Shown in pieces: positions 53,867 to 62,246 of a stretch of DNA of 64,000 nt. The DNA is from Halopelagius inordinatus. Lineage in GTDB: Archaea; Halobacteriota; Halobacteria; Halobacteriales; Haloferacaceae. A program made the translations under genes and the position numbers. Position 1 is the first letter of the stretch. Every line of letters starts with the position of its first letter. The stretch is from positions 106,578 to 170,577 of the forward strand of contig NZ_FOOQ01000006.1 of the NCBI RefSeq assembly GCF_900113245.1, written 5' to 3'. The notes under the pieces are model-generated. The model searched no databases. It was not told where the DNA came from and saw only the letters and a program-made list of their open reading frames with translations.

Positions 53867-54235
53867 ATGAGTGACGACCAAACTGTGTTCGACCGGCTAG
53901 GCGGCCACGACGCCGTCGAGAGCGTCGTCGACGACTTCTACGACCGGGTTCTGAGCGACGACCGACTCGTCCACCACTTCGAAGACAGCGACACGACGAA
54001 GCTACGAGCGCACCAGGTACAGTTTATCTCGGCGGTCACCGGCGGTCCAGTCGACTATTCCGGGCGAGACATGCGTTCGGCCCACCGAGGGATGGGCATC
54101 ACCCACGAGGAGTTCGACATCATCGCAGGCTATCTGGACACCGCACTGGATGGAAACGGCGTCTCCGACGAGGACCGCACGCAGGTACTCGAACAGGTGG
54201 AGGAACTCCGTCCCGAGATAGTCGAGGCACGGTAA
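53867..54235 (+). CDS. Group I truncated haemoglobin
   Basis: This 122-residue globin has the group I layout: LGGHDAVESVVDDFYDRVL, FISAVTGGPVDYSGRDM and proximal H73 (SAHRGMGITH). Truncated globins bind O2 or NO, often as NO dioxygenases. It starts at the ATG at 53867. It is near DUF2249, the NnrS-like protein and small regulators, so a nitrosative-stress role is possible (inference). Confidence 0.93.
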   Translation: MSDDQTVFDRLGGHDAVESVVDDFYDRVLSDDRLVHHFEDSDTTKLRAHQVQFISAVTGGPVDYSGRDMRSAHRGMGITHEEFDIIAGYLDTALDGNGVSDEDRTQVLEQVEELRPEIVEAR

Positions 54236-54314
54236 CACACGGTCTTCTCCCACCGTCTCTCGCTTTTCGCCTCGCATCTCTCGTACCCTCGAATGGGAGG
54301 GTAAGCCGCTCTGA

Positions 54315-54662
54315 CTACGAGAAGGGGAGTCGAAGTAAGTCGTCCGGCGGCCACCCGTCTAACTCTGCCGCCGCTTCGAGTAGTTGGTCTCTGGATCTGT
54401 TATCGGTGAGCGTCACCTGGTCTCCGTCTCGTTCGACGACGTCGAGCCTCCGCAACAGGGGAAGGTGGACGTGGACTAATCGGATGTGCGCCCGTTCGAC
54501 CTGTTCGCTACCGACCGATTCGGGAGGAGAGCGATGTCTGTAGGCTGCCACCCGTCGGGCGAGTCGCTCTTCGCTCACCCCTCGGTCTGAATGTATCAAC
54601 TCGTAGAGCAGAAGTTGCCGGTCCGCACTCCCGAGCACTCTGAACGCCTCTGTCTCCTCCAT
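54315..54662 (-). CDS. DUF7344 winged-helix regulator
   Basis: A 115-residue haloarchaeal DUF7344-type protein: FRVLGSADRQLLLYELIHSD then a conserved helix with ARRVAAYRHRSP and the wing EQVERAHIRLVHVHLPLLRRLDVVERD. Probable DNA-binding. The ATG at 54662 (MEETEAF) is chosen; an in-frame upstream segment with Cys and Pro does not resemble the family. Confidence 0.83.
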   Translation of the reverse strand: MEETEAFRVLGSADRQLLLYELIHSDRGVSEERLARRVAAYRHRSPPESVGSEQVERAHIRLVHVHLPLLRRLDVVERDGDQVTLTDNRSRDQLLEAAAELDGWPPDDLLRLPFS

Positions 54663-55019
54663 CACCACGTGCAGACACGGAGTTCGCACACAAAGCACCC
54701 ATACCTAACCATTTGGGTCGTCTCCTCGTCTCGGTTTCTGGCCGTTCTATCGTTCCTCTCTTTTCCTCTCGTTTTCGACGCCTTCGGTGAGAGGAGACAG
54801 TATTCCGAGCGCGCTCCCACCGAGAGACGTCCTCCAAGTTCCTCCCCGAAGGCTCTGTTGAAACGGTTGACATGTCACACAGTTACTCCGAACAGACGTG
54901 CGTGCTACCAACACAATATTCGAGACGATCAGAACCGATAGTCGAGAGGTTCGCGCCGTAGCGCTCCGTTTCTATCGCCGTCGAGTGAGAGACGGTGGGC
55001 GAGACGCGCAAACCCGCTA
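54663..55019. other. 357-base intergenic region
   Basis: No credible gene. It has a half-site ACACAATATT (54911-54920) related to the CAATATTG motifs elsewhere in this part of the window. Confidence 0.4.
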
Positions 55020-55421
55020 CTACCCTTCTGCGGGTGCTGTCGGCTGGTTCTGCTCGTACTTGTCTTCGAACTCGTGGATGAGTTGGCCCATCTTCGCGTA
55101 CCAGTCGTTGAGCATCCGTTGCATGTCGTCCGTAATCTTCGAGGGGTCGGTCGGCGAGTAGACGTGGTAGTAGCCGCCCTGTTCGTAGTTGACCTGGTCC
55201 TTTTGGATGAAGCCCGCCTGAAGCAACCGCTGGACGGCGCGATATGCGGTCGAGCGCTCACGACCGACGGTGTCCGCCACTTCGTCCACCGTGAGCGGTT
55301 CTGAGGCGTCTATCAGGACTTGAAAGCAGTCTCTGTCGAGCTGTTTCAGACCGTGGAAACACTCGAGAAGCCCCTCACACTCCATGTCCTGCTGGAGTTG
55401 TTCGGCCATAGAATCGGGCAT
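55020..55421 (-). CDS. HTH regulator with N-terminal cysteines (TrmB/ArsR-like)
   Basis: A 133-residue winged-helix protein: Cys at 15, 21 and 32 in MECEGLLECFHGLKQLDRDC, then the HTH (about 40-75; TVDEVADTVGRERSTAYRAVQRLLQAG) and a C-terminal helix (MLNDWYAKMGQLIHEFEDKY) likely for dimerisation. Similar regulators occur beside YeeE, DsrE and sulfurtransferase genes in haloarchaea (family knowledge). Leaderless start at 55421 after TCTTTTAATG (about 55453-55462). The cysteines suggest redox or persulfide sensing (inference). Confidence 0.85.
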   Translation of the reverse strand: MPDSMAEQLQQDMECEGLLECFHGLKQLDRDCFQVLIDASEPLTVDEVADTVGRERSTAYRAVQRLLQAGFIQKDQVNYEQGGYYHVYSPTDPSKITDDMQRMLNDWYAKMGQLIHEFEDKYEQNQPTAPAEG

Positions 55422-55867
55422 GATAATCGTTGGGATGTAGTGGTTCCGGCATTAAAAGATTTGTGTAAGGGACGTACAATTCTCCGCCAACTGCGGTATT
55501 TCCCCCCTTTCAGTCCCTACCGGCACCTACCGGACCGGTGAGCTCCGAGATGTCACACCGTAGAGCGGGTTTCTCACCCCTGCTATCGATAGATTCCATA
55601 CGAGTCCGCCGTTCGGCAGACTTGGGACCCCCTACTCGTCGCATAACTCCCGTCTGACCGCGTATAGTGTTGTATGTTACGTCCACAAACGGGAAGTTCC
55701 GTATCTGGAATTCGCCGAGGACGGCTGAAATTTTCGATTATAGACGTCGGTGTTGTGGCTCGAGGGGTCGTTTCTATCGCGGGCCGGTCTCTCTTGTGGG
55801 CTGAGCTCTGAGACACGATGTCCGAACACCAGCACCTATTTTGCAGGTGTTCGACAATAAAGAACGC
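55422..55867. other. 446-base divergent intergenic region
   Basis: Between the HTH gene and the divergent methyltransferase. It contains the HTH promoter (about 55453-55462) and a candidate operator (55823-55853). No gene seen; the open frames in it are shadows. Confidence 0.5.
55823..55853 (+). promoter_or_regulatory. Inverted repeat enclosing the methyltransferase TATA region
   Basis: CGAACACC (55823-55830) and GGTGTTCG (55846-55853) are perfect 8-bp arms around a 15-base centre that holds a TATA-like CTATTTT (about 55836-55842). The ATG at 55868 is about 25-30 bases from that box. A regulator bound here would block initiation. Confidence 0.55.
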
Positions 55868-56428
55868 ATGGGTCATCACACGTTCGACGCGACGAAGGCC
55901 GAGAAACTCGAGGACGCGTCCGGTCGATATCGGTACGTCTCCCGTGAGGAACTTCTGTGGGCGCTCGCCCTTGACGGCGGCGAGACTGTCGCAGACCTCG
56001 GAAGCGGTACCGGATTCTACACCGACGACGTGGCCCCCCACGCGGACCGCGTGTACGCCGTCGACCTCCAAGCGGAGATGCACGACTACTACCGACAGAA
56101 GGGCGTCCCGGAGAACGTCGACCTCGTCACGACCGACGTCTCCGACCTTCCGTTCGAGAACTCCCGCGTCGACGCGGCGTTCTCCACGATGACGTACCAC
56201 GAGTTCGCGAGCGACGACGCCCTCGAGGAACTCGCTCGCGTCGTCGCATCCGGCGGCCGGGTCGTCGTGGTAGACTGGGCGGCCTCCGGGACCGGCGAGA
56301 GCGGACCGCCCGTCGGTGAGCGGTACTCCGCCGACGAGGCCGCCGATGCGTTCCGAACCCACGGGTTTACGGAGGTCTTCCGGGCGGTTCGCCCGGAGAC
56401 GTATCTTCTCGTGGTCGAGAGTCCCTGA
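55868..56428 (+). CDS. Class I SAM-dependent methyltransferase
   Basis: A 186-residue methyltransferase with motif I VADLGSGTGFYT (about 40-51) and the post-motif VYAVDLQAEMHDYY; MGHHTFD at the N-terminus and ASGGRVVVVDWAASGTG fit the small Ubi/ArsM-like group. Substrate unknown. The ATG at 55868 is chosen since the candidate TATA/operator lies just upstream. Divergent to the Cys-containing HTH gene, which may control it. Confidence 0.85.
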   Translation: MGHHTFDATKAEKLEDASGRYRYVSREELLWALALDGGETVADLGSGTGFYTDDVAPHADRVYAVDLQAEMHDYYRQKGVPENVDLVTTDVSDLPFENSRVDAAFSTMTYHEFASDDALEELARVVASGGRVVVVDWAASGTGESGPPVGERYSADEAADAFRTHGFTEVFRAVRPETYLLVVESP

Positions 56429-56982
56429 CAGCGAAAGCGAACGCGAGAGCGCGAGACCCGTCTGAGTCTCGCAGCCGAGCGCCCGAGACTGGCCATCGAA
56501 TCGGTGCGGGACCGGTCTGTATGCTGCACTCCCGTGTCGCGGCCCGGCTATCGGTACGACGTCGATAAGCGGGTCGGTCTCCGGTCGAATCGTAGAGTTC
56601 GACGAACGAGAGTCGTCTTCTATCCCGCTACGTTCCGTCGTTTTCGTTCTCTCGGCGCTACACGCTGGCTCTGTCGCTGCGGTGCCCCACAACGACGAGC
56701 AGGCGTCCGACCGCGGGCCAGTGGGGGTACGGGACGGTTCGTCTGCCCCTCGTTCGACTACTTGGACCCACACAGCCCGGACGGACATCGTCCCCTCGGC
56801 CAGCGTTTCGGTCTCGTCCGTACAGGTCACACCGGCCGCGGTGAGTGCACCAGTCCGTTCGGCGAGGCGGTCCGCGGCCGAACTGTACGTGCTCTTTACC
56901 CGTGTGGCCTCCTCTCCTCTCGTGTTCTCAATATTGTGAAAACTACGAAATACTTTTGATTCTGTCGCACTAACCCCGAGGT
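56429..56982. other. 554-base intergenic region
   Basis: No gene recognised on either strand. Near its end are a CAATATTG-centred near-palindrome (56925-56940) and the TATA-like AAATACTTTT (about 56947-56956) serving the flavoprotein gene. Confidence 0.45.
56925..56940. promoter_or_regulatory. Near-palindrome upstream of the flavoprotein promoter
   Basis: TTCTCAATATTGTGAA is palindromic except for one pair, with core CAATATTG (56929-56936). It lies just upstream of the TATA-like AAATACTTTT. The core recurs in the perfect palindrome at 46482-46493. Confidence 0.45.
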
Positions 56983-58335
56983 ATGAGCGACACGTTCGTG
57001 GTCGTCGGCGGTGACGCCGCGGGGATGAGCGCCGCGAGCAAGGCTAAACGCGAAGACCCGGAGCTGGAGGTGATCGTCTTCGAGAGAGGCGAGTGGGTGT
57101 CCTACGCGGCCTGCGGGATGCCGTACTACGTCAAGGGCGAAATCGAGCACTTGGACGACCTGGTCGCCGTGACGCCCGAGGAGTTCCGCGACGAACGCGA
57201 CATCGACCTCCGGACCGGCCACGAAGTCGTCGACATCGACCCCGAGGCCGGGAACGTCACCGTCGAGGGCGACGGTGAGACGTTCGAACAGCCCTACGAC
57301 CACCTACTCGTCGCGACGGGCGCGAGCGCAATCGAGCCACCGTTCGACGGCCTCGACCTCGACGGCGTGTTCACGATCCACGACATGGACGAGGCCGACG
57401 CCATCGACGACTACGTCGCCGACCACTCGACAGGGTCTGCGGCGATCGTCGGCGGCGGATACGTCGGCATCGAGATGGCCGAGGCGCTGTCGGCTCGGGG
57501 TTTCGACGTCGACCTCTACGAGATGCTTCCGCACGTCCTCCAGCCGTTCGGTGACTCGGTGGCCGAGGTCGTCGAGGACCATCTTCGAGAGCAGGGCGTC
57601 CACCTGCACCTCGACACCGCCGTCTCGGGCTTCGACGGTGGGGGGCGCATCGAACGCGTCGTTCTCGAAGACGGGTCCCGACCCGCCGATATCGCGATTG
57701 CCGGTGTCGGCGTCGCGCCCGCTACCGGCCTCGCAGCGGACGCCGGCGTCGAGTTGGGCGAGACCGGGGCCATCTCGACCAACGAGTACGGCCGGACGAA
57801 CTACGAGAACGTCTACGCTGCTGGGGACTGCGCCGAGGCACGCCACGTCGTGACCGGCGAATCGGTCCACGTACCGCTGGCTCTGACGGCCAACCGGGCC
57901 GGCCGTGCGATCGGTCAGACTGTCGCGGGCGACCCGGAGCCGGTCGGCGAAACCGCCGGAACGGCCATCGTCAAGGCCTTCGACCTCGGTGCCGCCCGCA
58001 CCGGAATCGTAGACGAGGTGCGAGCGCGGGAGGCCGGGTTCGATCCGGTTTCGGTCTCGATTTCGGCGTCGTCTCGGGCCCACTACTACCCCGGTGGCGG
58101 CGAACTCACCGTCACGCTGGTGGCCGACCGGGCTACCGAGCGCCTACTGGGTGGAACGGTCGTCGGCCGGGAGGGTGCAAAGCGCATCGACACGGTCGCG
58201 ACGGCGCTCACGGCGGGCATGACGGTATCCGAACTGCGGAACGCTGATCTGGCCTACGCGCCGCCGTTTAGCCCCGTCTGGGATCCCGTCCTCACGGCGG
58301 CGAAAGTCCTCGGCGGCAAACTCGACCGCGCATGA
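56983..58335 (+). CDS. CoA-disulfide-reductase-like FAD/NAD(P) oxidoreductase
   Basis: The 450-residue flavoprotein has the pyridine nucleotide-disulfide layout: FAD loop VVVGGDAAGMSAA (6-18), single redox C44 in SYAACGMPYY (CoADR/NADH oxidase signature), NAD loop VGGGYVGIEMAEALS and second FAD loop YAAGDCAEA, then the dimerisation domain. It reduces CoA-disulfide, or persulfides, with NAD(P)H, or serves as NADH oxidase. It starts leaderless at 56983. Its stop overlaps the M20 start by four bases. Confidence 0.92.
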   Translation: MSDTFVVVGGDAAGMSAASKAKREDPELEVIVFERGEWVSYAACGMPYYVKGEIEHLDDLVAVTPEEFRDERDIDLRTGHEVVDIDPEAGNVTVEGDGETFEQPYDHLLVATGASAIEPPFDGLDLDGVFTIHDMDEADAIDDYVADHSTGSAAIVGGGYVGIEMAEALSARGFDVDLYEMLPHVLQPFGDSVAEVVEDHLREQGVHLHLDTAVSGFDGGGRIERVVLEDGSRPADIAIAGVGVAPATGLAADAGVELGETGAISTNEYGRTNYENVYAAGDCAEARHVVTGESVHVPLALTANRAGRAIGQTVAGDPEPVGETAGTAIVKAFDLGAARTGIVDEVRAREAGFDPVSVSISASSRAHYYPGGGELTVTLVADRATERLLGGTVVGREGAKRIDTVATALTAGMTVSELRNADLAYAPPFSPVWDPVLTAAKVLGGKLDRA

Positions 58336-59582
58336 GCGACGTCACGCCATCCGACTACGTGCGCTCTCACCGCGAGGAACTGGTCGCACTGACTCTCGAT
58401 CTCCTCGCGATCGATACGTCGAACCCGCCCGGTGACACGCGCGAGATAGCCGACGAGATCGAACAGTTCCTCGAACCGCTCTCGGTCGACGTCGCTCGGT
58501 TTGCCGTCGATCCGGCGAAGCCGAACGTCGTCGTTCGAGTCTCCGGCGAGTCCGACAGCACGCTGCTGTACAACGGGCACCTCGATACGGTACCGTTCGA
58601 CGCCGACGCGTGGACCCACGACCCGCTCGGCGAGCGCGTCGACGATCGCGTCTACGGTCGCGGCGCGACCGACATGAAAGGTGCCGTGGCGTCGATGCTG
58701 TTCGCGATTCGGGCGTTCGAAGCCGTCGACGCCGACCCGCCCGTCGATCTCCTGTTCGCTTTCGTGAGCGACGAGGAAGTGGGTGGCGACGCCGGTCTGT
58801 CGGCGCTGTTGGAGGCCGGAGAAATCGGCGCGGACGCGTGCGTGATCGGCGAACCGACCTGCGAGGCGGGCCGCCACTCGGTCACGGTCGCCGACCGAGG
58901 AAGCACCTGGCTGGCGATCGAATCCGTCGGTGAGGGAGCCCACGGCTCCCGACCGGCACTCGGCGTCAATGCGATCGATCGGCTCTACGACGCGGTCGAG
59001 ACCTTGCGCGAACGGTTCGGCACCGAACGGCTCGAAATCGACTCTGACGTGGCACTGATCGTCGAGGAGTCTGTCGAATACTACGCCCCGTCGATGGGCG
59101 ACGACGTTGCTCGCGACCTGTTTTGGTATCCTTCGATCAATCTCGGCGTCTTCGCGGGTGGCGACGCGATAAACAGCGTCCCGAAGTCCGCCCGCGCCGA
59201 AGTCGACGTGCGGTTGACGGCGGGAGTCCACACACCCGACGTGCTCGCGGAGATTCGCGATTGCGTCGCCGACTGCGAGGGTGTTACCATCGCCGACGCC
59301 TCTTGGAGCGTCGGCACCGCCGAGGCACCTGACAGTCCGCTCGTCGAAGCCGTCGCGTCGTCTGCCGAGGAGGGCACACCGGACCGCATCTTCCGACGGA
59401 GTGCCACCGGTGGCGGCGACGCGAAGAAACTCCGGAACGCGGGTATTCCAACTGTCGAGTTCGCGTTCGGAACCGATACCGCCCACACTCCCGACGAGTA
59501 CGTCCCGGTCGACGTGCTCGTCGATAACGCGGTCGTCTACACTCGTATTCCGGCGAGGTGGCGGTCCCAGAGAGACCGATAG
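58332..59582 (+). CDS. M20-family metallopeptidase/deacylase (ArgE/DapE type)
   Basis: The 416-residue enzyme has the zinc-site residues of M20 in order: His in YNGHLDTVPF, bridging Asp in GATDMKG, catalytic Glu pair in SDEEVGGDAG, Glu in IGEPTCEAG and a C-terminal His in GTDTAHTPDEY. It removes acyl or peptide groups from amino-acid derivatives. The ATGA overlap with the flavoprotein gene implies co-translation; a role releasing thiol compounds such as acylated cysteine is possible (inference). Confidence 0.9.
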   Translation: MSDVTPSDYVRSHREELVALTLDLLAIDTSNPPGDTREIADEIEQFLEPLSVDVARFAVDPAKPNVVVRVSGESDSTLLYNGHLDTVPFDADAWTHDPLGERVDDRVYGRGATDMKGAVASMLFAIRAFEAVDADPPVDLLFAFVSDEEVGGDAGLSALLEAGEIGADACVIGEPTCEAGRHSVTVADRGSTWLAIESVGEGAHGSRPALGVNAIDRLYDAVETLRERFGTERLEIDSDVALIVEESVEYYAPSMGDDVARDLFWYPSINLGVFAGGDAINSVPKSARAEVDVRLTAGVHTPDVLAEIRDCVADCEGVTIADASWSVGTAEAPDSPLVEAVASSAEEGTPDRIFRRSATGGGDAKKLRNAGIPTVEFAFGTDTAHTPDEYVPVDVLVDNAVVYTRIPARWRSQRDR

Positions 59583-59651
59583 CAGTCCGCCGACGCGGCG
59601 GTCGTATCAGTGACTGCTCCCGTTTCAGACTGTCAAACGAGAAGAATTATC

Positions 59652-59665
59652 TAATAATATTATTA
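59652..59665. promoter_or_regulatory. AT-only 14-bp perfect palindrome
   Basis: TAATAATATTATTA lies in the 238-base gap between the M20 gene and the repeat-protein gene, in an AT-rich stretch (about 59645-59690). It may be the end of the M20 transcript or part of a promoter; it is ~155 bases before the next start. Confidence 0.35.
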
Positions 59666-59820
59666 ATTTTTCTATTTTTGTTCCAGTAATCTTTTCATGC
59701 GGGTGTGAGTGTGTCTCTGTACCAATTGACAATAATTTGACTACGGAGGCCGGTCCGGGATAAAGAGGAAGCAAATCACGACAGAACGCCCGTCTTGGCG
59801 GGAAAAATCGAACACAACAA

Positions 59821-61647
59821 ATGACAGAACCATCAGATGTGCCGGGAGAGGCGGACGAGGAACTGGCCGACGACGGACGAGACGAGTCGCAGACGATTCC
59901 TGCGCTGTTCTCCACTCGACGGAGCGTACTGGCGGCGCTCGGCGCCGCCGGCCTCGTCGGCTTCAGCGGTACGGGGTCCGCGTCGTCTCGGACCGGTCTC
60001 GACGAGGACGGCATCCTCTCGGGGAAGAAAAACAAGGTTTCGGGTAGATATCCGGTAGTCGCTGGCGGGTACAGGAACAAGGCACTGGACAATTTCTCGA
60101 CTATTAGCGGAGGGAAGAACAACCGCGCCGGCAGTTCGGGTAGCGATACCGACAGCGCGTCGTACTCGACGGTCGGCGGCGGACGGGCGAACCTCGCTTA
60201 CAAGTGGGCGACGGTCGCAGGCGGCCACGAGAACGAAGCCAGCGAGGACCGCGCCGCCGTCGGCGGCGGCGGAAAAAACACCGCGAGCGGCGAGAACGCG
60301 ACCGTCGGCGGAGGGTACGGCAACACTGCGAGGATGAAAAGCACAACTGTCGCGGGCGGCGAGTCGAACACCGCCAGCGGAGGATTCTACTCGACAGTCG
60401 CTGGCGGTTTCGAGAACACCGCTAGTGGGGAGGCGGCGTTCGCCTGTGGCCGTGGGAACACGGCCGACGGTGATGGGGCGACCACCAGCGGCGGCTACAA
60501 CCAACTCGCCAGAGGTTTTGCCACGACCATTAGCGGTGGACTCAGTAACAGCGCTACGGATGCACAGGCGACCGTCAGCGGCGGCGGCGAGAACACGGCC
60601 GAGGGACAGGGGGCGACTGTCGGGGGTGGCCTACTGAACGAGACGAGCGGTGGGCACGCGACCATCGCCGGTGGGCGACAAAACAACTCCCTCGACGGCG
60701 GCGCGTTCATCGGCGGCGGTCGAAGGAACACCGCGAGTGGAGCCATTTCGGCCGTCGTCGGCGGTCCGGAGAACACCGCGAGCGAATTCTGTGACTTCGT
60801 AGGCGGCGGGCAGGGTAACACTGCCAGCGGTCGGTGGTCGACTATCGCGGGCGGCTATCGGAACGAAGCCACAGACTCTATTACCTTCGTCGGCGGCGGC
60901 CGGAACAACGAAGCAACTGGTCTGATGTCGATCGTCGTAGGCGGCTATCAGAGCGAAGCCACAGGTGGGAATACTTTCGTCGGCGGCGGCCGGAACAACG
61001 AAGCATCTGGTCTGTTGTCAACCGTTGGCGGAGGCGGCTTCAACGTCGCCAGCGGCGAGTCCTCGACCATCCCCGGTGGATTCGGGAACGTGTCGAGCGG
61101 ACGGCTCTCGTTCGCCGCCGGTCAAAAGGCGATGACCGAATCTCCGAGCGGAACCCCGCACGAGGGAGCGGTGGTGTTCGGCGACGCGACGCAGAACGAG
61201 ATTCACTCGCGGGGCCCAAACGAGTTCCGCTCGCAGATGCCGATGTACGCCCCGTCGTTCAATACGACGAGCGCTCGGGCGAAAAAGCAGTCCGTCGGTC
61301 CGGTCGACGCGGGCGACGTTCTCGACACCGTCACCGACCTCGAGGTGAGTACCTGGGAGTTCACGGATACGGACGACGGTCGACACATGGGCCCGATGGC
61401 CGGCGAGTTCCACGACGCGTTCGAGTTAGGTGGCGACGACGAGACCATCGCGAGCGTCGACGCCGACGGCGTCTCTCTGGCGGCGATTCAGGGGCTGGCG
61501 GAGAAACTCGAAGAAAAAGACGAGCGCATCGGCGAGTTGGAAGCGGAGAACGAAGCGCTCCGCGAGCGATACTCGGAACTGGATGACCGCCTCGCCACCC
61601 TCGAACAGACGGTCGGAGAGGACACCGCGTCCGGCGGTAGTACGTAG
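59821..61647 (+). CDS. Tat-exported YadA-head-like repeat protein with S74-type chaperone domain
   Basis: A 608-residue protein of four parts. (1) A long acidic lead with a Tat motif (STRRSVLAALGAAG, 31-44), no lipobox. (2) About 23 repeats of ~15 residues (75-430), each with a [AVS]-G-G-G-x-x-N-x-A-S-G pattern, as in YadA-type trimeric adhesin heads. (3) A 440-560 region like the intramolecular-chaperone (S74) domain of phage tail spikes and adhesins, with GRHMGPMAGEFHDAF and IASVDADGVSLAAIQGL; S484 with K489 five residues on matches the self-cleavage Ser-Lys dyad. (4) A coiled coil (560-600). Likely a surface-exposed trimer. I know of no described archaeal relative. Confidence 0.82.
   Translation: MTEPSDVPGEADEELADDGRDESQTIPALFSTRRSVLAALGAAGLVGFSGTGSASSRTGLDEDGILSGKKNKVSGRYPVVAGGYRNKALDNFSTISGGKNNRAGSSGSDTDSASYSTVGGGRANLAYKWATVAGGHENEASEDRAAVGGGGKNTASGENATVGGGYGNTARMKSTTVAGGESNTASGGFYSTVAGGFENTASGEAAFACGRGNTADGDGATTSGGYNQLARGFATTISGGLSNSATDAQATVSGGGENTAEGQGATVGGGLLNETSGGHATIAGGRQNNSLDGGAFIGGGRRNTASGAISAVVGGPENTASEFCDFVGGGQGNTASGRWSTIAGGYRNEATDSITFVGGGRNNEATGLMSIVVGGYQSEATGGNTFVGGGRNNEASGLLSTVGGGGFNVASGESSTIPGGFGNVSSGRLSFAAGQKAMTESPSGTPHEGAVVFGDATQNEIHSRGPNEFRSQMPMYAPSFNTTSARAKKQSVGPVDAGDVLDTVTDLEVSTWEFTDTDDGRHMGPMAGEFHDAFELGGDDETIASVDADGVSLAAIQGLAEKLEEKDERIGELEAENEALRERYSELDDRLATLEQTVGEDTASGGST
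60851..61030 (+). repeat. Recent 90-bp tandem duplication within the repeat gene
   Basis: Two 90-base units (60851-60940 and 60941-61030) are near-identical, including the 30 bases at 60886-60915 and 60976-61005 that match fully; the unit is 30 codons, two protein repeats. This is the least diverged part of the repeat array. Confidence 0.75.
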
Positions 61648-61667
61648 GCTCGAAGGGTCTCTTTAGC

Positions 61668-61679
61668 GACGATTTTTCT
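61668..61679 (+). terminator. T-rich terminator-like run
   Basis: CGATTTTTCTAC follows the stop of the repeat-protein gene by ~20 bases; archaeal termination often occurs in such T-runs. Confidence 0.4.
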
Positions 61680-61889
61680 ACCGAGCGAAAATTAGTCTCT
61701 CGGTCTGAACCCGTCGAACAGGTATTCGAGGCGACCTAACCCGAAGTGTCGAGACGCTACTGAAACCCCGACTCCGTGCGGGTACCTGTGGATGCATTCG
61801 ACTCCAAGCGTCTCACCGAAAACCGCGAACCGGATTGTATTGTACGATAATCCCAATATTATTAAACGCACGGTGCGTAGAGGCTCCTA

Positions 61890-62228
61890 ATGACGACACA
61901 GATGGCGGAGGCGAACGGGGTAGTTTCCCTCGGCGACGGCGACATCGAAGCGGTCGTCGAGGACAGCGGCGTCGCTCTCGTGGAATTTTACACGGAGTGG
62001 TGTGGCTCCTGTCAGCGTATGGAGCCGGTCCTCGAAACGCTCGGCGAAACCACCGATGCGACGGTTCTAACGGTCGATATCGAATCGCATCTCGAAACTG
62101 CAATCGAGTTCGGTGCCCAGAGCGCGCCCACGTTCGTCCTGTTCGTGGACGGGCGGCCGGTGAAACAGCTCCGTGGCAGCCAGAGCGAACAGGCCCTCTG
62201 CGACCTGATCGCTCGGTACAGTGACTGA
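61890..62228 (+). CDS. Thioredoxin-family protein
   Basis: A 112-residue thioredoxin with the WCGSC active site (C38, C41) and the cis-Pro region SAPTFVLF. It reduces disulfides with electrons from a flavoprotein. Leaderless start at 61890 after TATTATTAAACG (about 61853-61864). It lies 18 bases before the class V aminotransferase, so the pair is probably an operon; the nearby CoA-disulfide-reductase-like gene may be its partner (inference). Confidence 0.93.
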   Translation: MTTQMAEANGVVSLGDGDIEAVVEDSGVALVEFYTEWCGSCQRMEPVLETLGETTDATVLTVDIESHLETAIEFGAQSAPTFVLFVDGRPVKQLRGSQSEQALCDLIARYSD

Positions 62229-62246
62229 TACTCTGGTGAGCGACCG

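Noticed and set aside
59821..61647. Possible CRISPR-like or satellite repeat array
   Set aside because: The repetition follows codon periods of 45 or 90 bases within one open frame, so it is protein repeat coding, with no spacers.
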